A stretch of 10,465 nt of DNA from Euperipatoides rowelli (lineage: Eukaryota; Onychophora; Udeonychophora; Euonychophora; Peripatopsidae). This document shows positions 1-7,057 of the stretch, in pieces. The position numbers and the translations under genes are program-made. Location of the stretch: NCBI GenBank assembly GCA_003024985.2, contig PXIH01S0021983.1, one strand, 5' to 3'. The notes beneath the pieces are model-generated. The model was not told the origin of the DNA and made no database searches. It was given only the letters and a program-made list of their open reading frames with translations. The first letter of the stretch is position 1. Each line of letters starts with the position of its first letter.

Positions 1-2
1 TA

Positions 3-137
3 TACCAGGTTTCTTTTCTGAGCCGGTGGCGTATTTGGTTACTCCCAGCTTATGTTGTCGCCTTCCTTTCAGCCAGCATCGTTGCTGACTGGACAACGAA
101 GAAGGGACTGCCTGATTATTTACTTAAATTCTTTTAA
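3..137 (+). CDS. C-terminal coding exon of an unidentified membrane protein (gene A, partial)
   Basis: Read from base 3, the frame stays open for 44 codons to a TAA at 135-137. The other two plus frames stop early. The peptide has a basic and aromatic lead-in (SRWRIW), a hydrophobic stretch of about 18 residues (LLPAYVVAFLSASIVA) fit for a membrane helix, then a charged tail (DWTTKKGLPDYLLKFF). GC content is clearly higher than in the following DNA, as expected for an exon. A possible acceptor CAG ends at base 8, which would make the exon start 9 in phase 0, but its polypyrimidine tract would lie outside the window. The exon may equally begin upstream. I do not recognise the protein. The LPA...KKGL..Y spacing is only loosely reminiscent of Tim17/PXMP4/TMEM135-type membrane proteins, and that is a guess. 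The remainder of the gene lies to the left of the window. Confidence 0.65.
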   Translation, partial: YQVSFLSRWRIWLLPAYVVAFLSASIVADWTTKKGLPDYLLKFF

Positions 138-1505
138 ATTAAATTGTATTTCTTGCTTTATTGACAACAGATTTTGAAAAAGAGATCGGAGGAACTATTA
201 TTGGAGGAAAAGCCTTTTCCTACAAAAACAATAACCAGAACAGTGCATTCATAATAATTTATCGATCATTTTTTTTACGATAAGAATGTATTTCAACATT
301 TGAAATTTTTTATTGTTACTATAGTCTTTTAAATTTCTTAATAATTGTCCAATTAATATTTAGTTAGAAAGTCTTGGAAGCTAACCTATTTTGATTGTTG
401 CTTGATTTTTGCCATTGATTCATTATACTGTTAATATTTTTACCAAGATGAACGGTTAGATTTTTTTGAAGTATTAAGGCTGTTTATAAATAACTTTACA
501 GAGACTCTTAAGATGTTTTTTATCTTTCTATTCTAAATTTTTTACAGTACAGTATGCTTTTACTCCTGCTATTAATCTTTTTAAAAAATGAAACAACTCA
601 AATTTTCATTTATTCTTGCCATCAGTTAATTAATACAATAACTGGGAGGAACTTTAAAACCTTTTATTTACTGTATATTATGTAAATGTGACAAATTATG
701 TTGATTTTCATCCTAAATAGTACTGCATTTTTATGTTGCTGTTAACCAATTCTATTGGATTCAAATTCTTGATATACCAGGTAATGCTAATTCTCGAATA
801 TTCTTTGGTATCTTTAGTCCTAAATTATTTGCAGTTTCATTTTATTTATAGTACTTGTATATCCTAGCTTTTATACAAATAACCTTTTCTAGATACCAAA
901 TATATAATTTTTGATATAGTCCAGTTTTTCCTATTCACTTCAGATTTTATTTATCAAGATTTGCTTAAATTTTACTAAATATTTATCAAGTTATTAATAC
1001 AATAAAATATTAAAAAGTTCTTAATTCAAAATTTAGTTTTTTCATGGAAAATACAGTTTTTTAATGNCACTCTATTTTTAGTCTATCAGCTTTTGGTCAC
1101 TCAATAGCTGTCTGAGTTTTTCCTATTGCCATTGAACCATACCGGAAGAGGGACTGCTGTGCTGAACACTGCATGTGTGCTTCATTGCATCAACACATTT
1201 GTTTTTAAGTTTATTTTGGTTTTCAACTAATTTTTGAAGAACTTAATTATATATATTTTTTTGTATTTCAACATTTCATAATCTGCTCTATGAATTATGT
1301 TGGTTTTTATGTAATTTTGTTGTATTTAACTTGCTCTCTTGAATCATTTTATACCGTTCATACATGAATTCATTATATTATTTAGAGATACTATCTTCAT
1401 GTAGTTTTTTAATATCTAAGTGTTAAATTTTCTTTTTGTGACGTGCTGTCATCCCTGCTTCATTTTATGATCCTTAAACAAAATAAACTTACCAGAAACC
1501 ATCAC
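138..1505 (+). other. Probable 3' UTR of gene A
   Basis: This is AT-rich sequence with stops in all frames directly after the gene A stop codon. Candidate poly(A) signals are AATAAA at 1001-1006 and at 1482-1487. The second is followed by a T- and TG-rich stretch (about 1506-1525) that suits a cleavage and polyadenylation region. The end point is therefore inferred. Bases 1116-1208 form a locally GC-richer island with a 30-codon open frame, discussed as a finding. No other gene is visible here. Base 1067 is an N. Confidence 0.4.
1482..1487 (+). terminator. Candidate poly(A) signal AATAAA for gene A
   Basis: The canonical hexamer AATAAA is followed within 20-45 bases by a T/TG-rich segment. 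It is the better placed of the two AATAAA copies downstream of gene A. AATAAA is common by chance in DNA this AT-rich, so transcript ends would be needed to confirm it. Confidence 0.35.
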
Positions 1506-2670
1506 TGCTTTTGCTTCATGTATTGACTTTTCACAGACAGATTTCCCACACAACCTGCACTGCATTTTCATTCCTTTAATTTATTTGACTAGTAAAGAGG
1601 AATTTAATTGATATTTGAATTGGTTTAATTGTTGCTGGAATTAAACTGTTAACCTTATTACTCATTTGTTTTAATCAAACTTTAGTTGATTGGTGCGGAT
1701 ACTTTAATGATTCGATCCTGTGACTGATTTCCACCTATGTCCATCTCTGAAGTTATGAAATTATGCTAATTAGATGATGCTGTAAGATAGATCTATTCCA
1801 AATAATTCAGGACTTAAGATATTGAAGCATAATCAAAAATAAAAATTATTTCATGAATTTGAATCCAAAAACATTCGAAACAACAGCATTAAGTAAGAAG
1901 ATAATTAACATAACTCATTATTAAAAGGAATGCTTTATTTCTTATAAAACAGCATTAATTTGTACTATATCTGAAATGACGCCATATTTTAATAATTATA
2001 AAGTCAATAAAATGAGAGAAAAAATAATATAATACTGTAGTGAATTTAAAAAAAAAAGATTTAGACCTTAAAAAAAGGACTAAAAATTATGTTGCAAAAC
2101 AGCACTTGATACTATATAAGACTTAGTCGTTCACCTTATAAACTGTACAGTACGATAAATTAAAGGTAAAAATTTAAAACTTAATCAAAATTTATATTCA
2201 GGAAAAACCTACTAATAATTATTAGATGCACATAAAAAAATGTCTTTAATAATAATCATAAGTACTGTATTTTTGTGAAAAAATGTATTAATTTTTTCCA
2301 CACACACACATACACACAAACACATAGTATATTTTAAAAACAAATAAATTAATTAACATTTTATTTGACATCAGATTTTAAAACATTATTATTATTTAAA
2401 AATATTCATACAACCCTCTGTTCCTAACTTTTTTTTGAAAGATATTATTCTATTCTATTATCTAAAAACATATATCATTTTAGTAAATCCTCTCTAAAAA
2501 ATATACACCCCCTCTCCACCCCAATATAATGTATTAAAGTTGTAGACATAGTGGTACCTTCTACAGGACTACTAAGCCAGAGAGTTGGTGTTTGCCAATA
2601 AACCTTGCCCAAATATTAATAAAACTGTTCCTAGATAAAATGGTGAAATACATGATAAACTTTAATATAT
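1506..2670. other. Non-coding AT-rich stretch
   Basis: No exon-like open frame or RNA gene is visible on either strand. It contains many A-runs, a CA microsatellite (listed separately), a small perfect palindrome CTAATAATTATTAG at 2212-2225 and a C-rich patch near 2506-2522. A short imperfect inverted repeat at about 2550-2575 (TAGTGGTACC against GGACTACTA) is too small to assign. The stretch is either intergenic between genes A and B or an intron of gene B. Confidence 0.5.
2298..2327. repeat. CA microsatellite, imperfect
   Basis: A run of CA dinucleotides is interrupted by single T and A changes (CACACATACACACAAACACA). It is an ordinary eukaryotic simple repeat and likely length-polymorphic. 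Confidence 0.85.
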
Positions 2671-2677
2671 TTTAGGA

Positions 2678-3670
2678 GAAATTTCCAATATTGTAGGTTC
2701 AAAAGAAATTCTCTAAATAAGTTGTGCCCATTTCCTTTCCAAATGGATCATAGACTAAAATAATAATTTTCATATCTTGCATTTTCTTTTTAGAAAATAT
2801 ATTAAGGTAGTTTAACCAATTAATAAGCCACAATATTTTTGGAGTTTTTCCTAAATAAGACACATTTTACTTCCATGTATTCTTTCTGAAAGCAAGATTT
2901 ATTATAATCACCAATTCTAGCATAGTTTTGTGAAGAAATTTCCCAAGATAATTGAATCAATTAATTAGACACAATTTAGGAATCACCCTGCCCCTCCCAA
3001 CATTTTATATATATATAATATTTTCCTTCAATAATATATCAGCTGAAATGTTAAGAATATTTTCACTTCTAAACACTAGTATTATTTTATAAGGAAATAT
3101 TCCAATTAGTAGAACTAATAGATGGCAGAAATTTAAAGAACTTCCCCGTCTCTATCTCTTCAATCTTATGTGAGTTTAATTATCTAAATATTACATTCAT
3201 TCAATAAGACAAAATTTCAGAAGTTTTCTCTAAATCAAGACTCCTATTCTTTTCATCTCCTTTCCTTCCCATATCATGTCTGAAATAAGAATTTAGCAAT
3301 CATGTGTAGAAATATTCCAATATTGATGAGCCAATCGCAGAGTGATTTCAGGGCTTTTTCCCAATTTATTAAGATTCTATTATATTTTTGTCCCTCCTCC
3401 ATGCCCAAAAGAATAATCATTAAAATACATATTTCTTTATAGTCTCATTTTGTGAATTTTATAATTATTAGAACTAATGGATACAATTTTTAGGATCATA
3501 TCAAATCAGATCTCTATCTCTTTCCCTCCCAAAAGGATCATAGCTAAAGTTAATCTGTAAGAGACATCATCACTTGTAGTTTAATTTTTGTGACAAAATG
3601 AGTCATGAATGTAGAACAATCAATGACATATTTTCAGGACCTTGTCTCAAATATATCAGACTCATACGGC
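2678..3670. repeat. Highly diverged tandem repeat array, unit about 140 bp
   Basis: The same ordered set of motifs recurs. First comes GAAATATTCCAAT (or GAAATTTCCAAT), then an AGAACTAAT/AATAAGACACAAT block with TTTTAGGA or TTTCAGG. Next come CTCTAAATCAAGA and a pyrimidine block of the type TCTATCTCTTTCCCTCCC, then an AAAAGGATCATAG or ATCATG block, and finally AATTTTTGTGA. The anchor motif is seen at 2678, 2793, 2935, 3094, about 3187, 3309, 3454 and about 3593. Spacing is 93-159 bases because of indels. Units are heavily diverged, so this is an old satellite-like expansion. It may begin earlier (about 2440), where weaker matches occur. I do not recognise the family. It lies in the intron or intergenic DNA before gene B. 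Confidence 0.6.
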
Positions 3671-4544
3671 TTCATGTTGGATTAAAGCGAGTGTGATGAT
3701 TTCTCAAGTTTAGTCTGCAATAATTCTTAGGTAGAGTTCTAGTTTTAATGACACTAAAAATATTGCATTACCTTTGTCTGGAGATATAACCTACTCCTAA
3801 GTTAGCCTATACATTACATTTGTGTTGTACCCATAATCCTTTATTTATTGAGTATCTTATACATAGAAGCCATTGAAGGCACATGTTGTGTTAAATTTGT
3901 AGTTTGAACTGTTACGATCCTACTACGATTTGTAGGTAATAATAAATAATTTGATTTGGTCTGAAATTGTTTGCACTTGTTATATTAACTAGTTATCAAT
4001 AGTTATTACAAGGAATAGTTATTCAAACATAAAAGTTATTTAAAGCATTGGTGAATTCTGATTAATTAAACGTCATTACTTCAATCAATGATTAGTGAAA
4101 ATTGAGAATGTCTAATTTATGAAAAAGTCTGAAAATCTTTCTTATTGCTTGATTCAAATATCATACATGTTTCCTTCCATAATGATGCTCCAGGCAAGTT
4201 TATTCGCATTTCTACAATAATCATTTTGTAAGGACAAAGAAAGCATGTGGGTGCATATAGAAAAAAACTTTGAAAATTTGCATCTTAATTTATCATTGGA
4301 GTTGTGTTTTAACAATACTTAGGGATAAGTTTCATCTAAATGATTCCAAATCAGTTCATATGAAATGATTTTGAAATAATTCTTAATAATTATGGTCATT
4401 AGCTTACATCTGCATGCATTTTACATATTCATGGATTTTTCCACCTATTTTTTAATGATATGAAATCATAAATTAAACAACAATCTGCAACTTCACCACA
4501 TGACATCAATATTCTATGTGTATCCATAAAACATTTTCTGTATC
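3671..4544. other. Non-coding DNA, probably intron of gene B
   Basis: No open frame of interest and no RNA gene is visible. Small features include a short hairpin CCTAC...GTAGG near 3930-3947 and three TAGTTAT repeats at about 3990-4022. The stretch ends at the splice acceptor of the gene B exon, so at least its right part should be intron. Confidence 0.5.
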
Positions 4545-4564
4545 TTATTGTTTTTCTCTTCTAG
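4545..4564 (+). promoter_or_regulatory. 3' splice site (polypyrimidine tract and AG) of the gene B last exon
   Basis: An uninterrupted pyrimidine-rich run (TTGTTTTTCTCTTCTAG) ends in AG at 4563-4564, directly before an open, non-random coding frame. This is close to the metazoan consensus and sets the exon start at 4565. The exon begins with two bases of a split codon, so it needs an upstream exon ending after one codon base. Confidence 0.75.
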
Positions 4565-4680
4565 GTGATGATGCTATTCTGGCTGAAAGACCATGGATAC
4601 CATCTCCTCCAATATTAGGTGGATTAAATTTTGGTGATAAAATGATTAGTGACATATTTCCTATTATATGGGAGGCTTAA
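4565..4680 (+). CDS. Terminal coding exon of an unidentified protein (gene B, partial)
   Basis: After the acceptor at 4563-4564 the exon reads GT (end of a split codon), then 37 codons to TAA at 4678-4680. The peptide begins DDAILAERPWIPSPP, continues with ILGGLNFGDKMISD and ends IFPIIWEA. Its composition (Trp, Pro-Pro, Gly-Gly, mixed charges) is protein-like, not that of translated AT-rich noise, and codon third positions favour A/T as expected here. No signal or full membrane helix is seen in this piece. I do not recognise the family. The upstream exons are not visible; none of the open stretches between 1500 and 4540 looks like a partner. A short 3' UTR with AATAAA follows. Its reading phase differs from that of a gene A exon starting at base 9, so the two exons probably belong to different genes. 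Confidence 0.7.
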
Positions 4681-4860
4681 CCCAACTTCCAGATCCAGAT
4701 TAATACTACAAACAACACTGGTTTTCATTTTATTATCACAGGCAATTTTATCCTTCTAGTAGTAAAAATAACTGTATAAATTTGAGTCACATATACACTT
4801 TTATATTAAGAAATATATTTCAGGATTAATCAATAAAATAAAACTTAACTGGCTTAATGT
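4681..4860 (+). other. Probable 3' UTR of gene B
   Basis: This is AT-rich sequence after the TAA, with stops in all frames and an AATAAA at 4832-4837. If cleavage occurs 10-30 bases after the signal, the transcript would end inside the left arm of the palindromic element that starts at 4841. If the second AATAAA (4899-4904) is used, half or all of the hairpin would be in the mRNA. Confidence 0.45.
4832..4837 (+). terminator. Candidate poly(A) signal AATAAA for gene B
   Basis: The canonical hexamer lies about 150 bases after the stop codon, with more A-rich sequence around it. A second copy (4899-4904) lies exactly at the tip of the following hairpin. Which is used cannot be told from sequence. 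Confidence 0.45.
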
Positions 4861-4967
4861 GACCTTAAAATTATTCTGTATAGTCCAACAAATCTTTAAA
4901 TAAAATTATTTAAAGGTTTGCTGGAATATTCAGAATAATTAAGCCCACATTAAGTCTGTTAAGTTTT
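4841..4967. mobile_element. Palindromic (fold-back) MITE, 127 bp, with TA duplications
   Basis: The two halves are inverted copies of each other, about 84% identical over 63 aligned positions by hand alignment. They meet at a perfect 22-base palindrome, CTTTAAATAA-AA-TTATTTAAAG (4894-4915). Outer ends are AAACTTAAC on the left and GTTAAGTTTT on the right. TA dinucleotides flank both ends (4839-4840 and 4968-4969), as expected for Tc1/mariner-type MITEs, although TA is frequent here by chance. There is no coding capacity. Its position directly behind the gene B poly(A) signal means a read-through transcript would carry a long hairpin. Confidence 0.7.
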
Positions 4968-4969
4968 TA

Positions 4970-5612
4970 TTTGGGGTACATCTTTGTGCACTATAATTAG
5001 CAACAAAAATAACAAAATAATATTAACCATCTTGTAGCCTACACCTATGGTGACTGAAAATAAAGGACAAATCTGAAATTGATTCATAATAAAAAAAAAG
5101 CAGTTTGTTTATTATTTTTTTTAAATATAATTTTAATGTCTATTATATCTATAAAAAAATAGAAATAAAATACATTTATTATGAGCTTTTATATTTATCA
5201 AATTAAGATACAATTTTTTATTAAATTCTGTTAAGCTTAGCCTCAACTACTTAAATCGTTTAATTGTATTTGATCAAGAAAAAAGATTAAATAAAAACTA
5301 ATTGATAAATATTCTTGAATTTCTTATTTTTGAGAATTTCAAGTTCATTTATGACACTATTTTTTTTTTTTAATTTATTTAAAAAATTATTTATTTACAT
5401 TCTAATATTTTAAATCTTTATATCTAAGTCATTTCCAATATGCAGAAAGTTTGCCTTCACCTGATGGTAAGATGTTATATAAGGATTACATTTTCAGCCA
5501 AAAAACAATCATAACAACTATTATGACTATTCGATAAATAGTCAACCCCAGTACAATGAGCTAAGAAGGGGTTGTTAGGGGGCGGATCTTACATATGATG
5601 AAATTGTCAATG
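4970..5612. other. Non-coding AT-rich stretch
   Basis: No gene is seen. It contains poly-T and poly-A runs (for example about 5361-5373) and a GC-rich 7-bp inverted repeat, CAACCCC (5543-5549) and GGGGTTG (5568-5574). It also holds a possible 21-base microexon at 5446-5466, described as a low-interest finding. Confidence 0.5.
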
Positions 5613-5705
5613 CAGAGAGAGAGAGAGAGTGAAGGTAGGGAGGGAGAGAGAGCGAGGGAGGAAGAGAAAGAGAGAGAGAGGGAGGAGAGAGACACAGATA
5701 GAGAT
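5613..5705 (+). repeat. Polypurine GA-rich microsatellite
   Basis: This is about 93 bases of almost pure purine on the plus strand: (GA)n, GGGA and GGAA blocks, with only a few pyrimidines between 5630 and 5699. The complementary strand gives a Ser/Leu/Pro-rich open frame that is a low-complexity artefact, not a gene. Such tracts are a common simple repeat and can form triplex (H-DNA) structures. Confidence 0.85.
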
Positions 5706-5774
5706 TATACAGTATATAATAAATTATGCTTTGTTCAATCCTTATTTGTATAATAAAAACAAAACAAATGTCTG

Positions 5775-5870
5775 GGAGCAATGGTCATGAGGGATGAGTA
5801 CAGCCACTATAAGCTCCCAAGACAATGTGGTCACAAGTTCACAAATCACGGGTTCGGTCTAAAGTTCTAG
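5775..5870 (+). mobile_element. Possible degenerate tRNA-derived SINE head
   Basis: TGGTCATGAGG at 5782-5792 resembles an RNA polymerase III A box. CTCCCAAGACAATGTGGTC (about 5815) resembles an anticodon-to-variable-loop stretch. Two B-box-like sequences follow: AGTTCACAAATC (5836-5847) and GGTTCGGTCTA (5851-5861). The A-to-B distance of 54 bases fits a tRNA promoter. The sequence after it (to about 6003) is non-coding and somewhat richer in GC and could be the SINE body. I see no clear poly(A) tail or target duplication and do not recognise a named family. A real tRNA is excluded because the arms do not pair. Confidence 0.35.
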
Positions 5871-6162
5871 ATTCTTTCTTTCAGAGGGGATCTGGGACTA
5901 GGGTGCTTTTCGTTCACAGATTCAACACATGAAAATTCCTTAAGAAGAGCCTTAATCTTTGGATAACAGATGGCACTATATTCTGGTTGTAGACCAATAG
6001 AAGGTTGTATAAACATGTACTGCACATAGTATAATAAATATATAGAACTGAAGTAATTTCTCTCTGTGAAAGAAAATTAATTTAAAAAAAAAATCAAAAC
6101 AAGTCATTAATTTCAAAGGTTTATTTCAAAAACTAATATACAGTATACACAAATCAATATTG

Positions 6163-6170
6163 CTTTAGAG
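6163..6170. repeat. Left 8-bp target site duplication of the hAT element
   Basis: CTTTAGAG lies directly before the CAGGGGTGTCC terminus and is identical to bases 7050-7057 after the other terminus. Eight bases is the hallmark of hAT transposition. Confidence 0.9.
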
Positions 6171-6548
6171 CAGGGGTGTCCATGTCCAACCTTGTGGCTA
6201 CCCTGGGCCACATTGGAAGATGAAGAATTATCTTGGGCCACACAAATACACTAACACTAACGTTAGCTGATGAGCAAAAAAAACACAAAATGCCATGCAT
6301 GATTTTCATGATATCTGCCACCACAGATAAGCATAAAAAAGTCCTCGCTTACCTAATTATGCACCGCATCATTCGGTGGGTATTTTAAAATTGTAGAGTA
6401 GGTCACAAGCTTGCGATCGCTGATATAGAAAATAGAAAGCAAGGTTCAATAATCAAATAAGAATACTTACATGTCTTCTAAATAATAAATACCTATCATT
6501 TTCAAAGGAAGGTTGAAATAATATCGATAATCACTGCTAGTTACTCAC

Positions 6549-6728
6549 CAAGTTTCCATAATGTCTTATGGTGTCAAATCGACTGTCGGCATCTGGAAGA
6601 TAACACACCTGAAGCTGCCCATCACCATAAAACTGAAGCCACACATACGTATAAATACTGAATGTTTGATGTATGGCGGCACTATGCTTAATACAGAATA
6701 CACATTTTAATTCTTTTTCACAATTCAC
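6549..6728 (-). pseudogene. Exon-like ORF inside the hAT element, interrupted by a Helitron
   Basis: On the minus strand an open frame runs down to 6549, where it meets a consensus splice donor CTTG|GTGAGTAA in phase 0. The peptide has a Cys/His patch (KCVFCIKHSAAIH) followed by VWLQFYGDGQLQVCYL and ADSRFDTIRHYGNL. It has the look of a real protein, but I recognise no family and it is not evidently a BED finger or hAT dimerisation domain. The frame begins exactly at the Helitron's CTAG end. Before the Helitron arrived, the host A at the junction would have completed an ATG, and the frame would have continued upstream by about 15 codons on the far side of the Helitron. A downstream minus-strand exon candidate is 6353-6419 (acceptor TTTCTATATCAG, donor TAG|GTAAGC), ending in a stop. 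It may be an old transposase exon or a captured host exon. It is non-functional as it stands. Confidence 0.4.
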
Positions 6729-6857
6729 TAGCGTTTAAGCCCGTTACACGGGCATCAAACCTTTTTTTTAAAGTTTCTAAAAGTAGTTTCCGCACCAAGT
6801 GTAGATGGTGCTGTTACTGGCTTCGGAACATGATCATATTCGAATTAGGGTTATAGA
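6728..6857 (-). mobile_element. Short non-autonomous Helitron (3' end clear, 5' end tentative)
   Basis: Read on the minus strand, GCCCGT-GTA-ACGGGC forms a perfect 6-bp stem with a 3-base loop. It is followed by TTAAACG and the terminal CTAG, then a host T. A subterminal hairpin about 10 bases before CTRR, with insertion between host A and T, is the defining 3' architecture of Helitrons. The 5' end should read TC after a host A. The best candidate is TCTATAAC with its TC at 6857 (element 130 bp); a second is TCTACACTTGG at 6806 (79 bp). Both leave the required A|T empty site. There is no Rep/helicase coding capacity. The insertion is nested in the interior of the hAT element and so is younger than it. 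Confidence 0.7.
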
Positions 6858-7049
6858 TTGTATATGACATTACAACAGAGTCCTTTTGCTCTTTATTTAT
6901 TAGTTAATTTTAGCAGTTTTCTGTTACTTCTGGTCAAACTGTTTACAATTACAATCACAAAAAAAAATATTTTAATGTCTTAAGTAAGTTTACGATTTAG
7001 TGTTGTGCCACATTCATAGCCGTTCTGGGCCACAGGTTGGACAAGCCTG

Positions 7050-7057
7050 CTTTAGAG
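7050..7057. repeat. Right 8-bp target site duplication of the hAT element
   Basis: CTTTAGAG is identical to 6163-6170 and directly follows the terminal CAAGCCTG. Confidence 0.9.

Larger units (their letters stand above)
6291..6955. other. Interior segment of the hAT element bounded by CACAAAA direct repeats
   Basis: The MER30-like halves stop at CACAAAA (6284-6290) and resume at CACAAAA (6956-6962). The 665 bases between have no terminal inverted repeats. Either this is a later insertion with a 7-bp duplication, or it is original interior that short relatives lost by deletion between the two direct repeats. It carries the minus-strand ORF and the Helitron described separately. Confidence 0.5.
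6171..7049. mobile_element. hAT (Charlie/MER30-like) DNA transposon, 879 bp, non-autonomous
   Basis: The element starts CAGGGGTGTCCA and ends TGGACAAGCCTG. The ends are inverted repeats with 10 of 12 positions matching, and both are flanked by the perfect 8-bp duplication CTTTAGAG. Next to the left end come GGGCCACATTGGAAGA, CTTGGGCCACAC, ACACTAACACTAACG and TAGCTGATGAGC. Next to the right end come AAGTAAGTTTACGATTT, GCCACATTCATAGCCG, CTGGGCCAC and GGTTGGACAAGC. These blocks match, in order, what I remember of the primate Charlie-group repeat MER30, which is only about 230 bp long. Here a 665-bp interior separates the two halves, and no intact transposase is present. The family assignment is from memory and needs a Repbase/Dfam search. 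The hAT class itself follows directly from the ends and the duplication. Confidence 0.85.

Noticed and set aside
2678-3670. Regularly spaced repeats considered as a CRISPR array
   Set aside because: Units are long, strongly diverged and variable in spacing, without identical short repeats or unique spacers, and the DNA is eukaryotic.
5568-5585. G-runs that might form a quadruplex
   Set aside because: Only two G-runs of four or more occur; a G-quadruplex needs four.
5575-5781. 68-codon minus-strand open frame rich in Ser, Leu and Pro
   Set aside because: It is the complement of the GA microsatellite; its length and composition come from the simple repeat.
6267-6274. CTGATGAG, which looks like a hammerhead ribozyme core
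   Set aside because: No matching GAAA and flanking stems lie nearby; the word is part of the conserved hAT terminal region.
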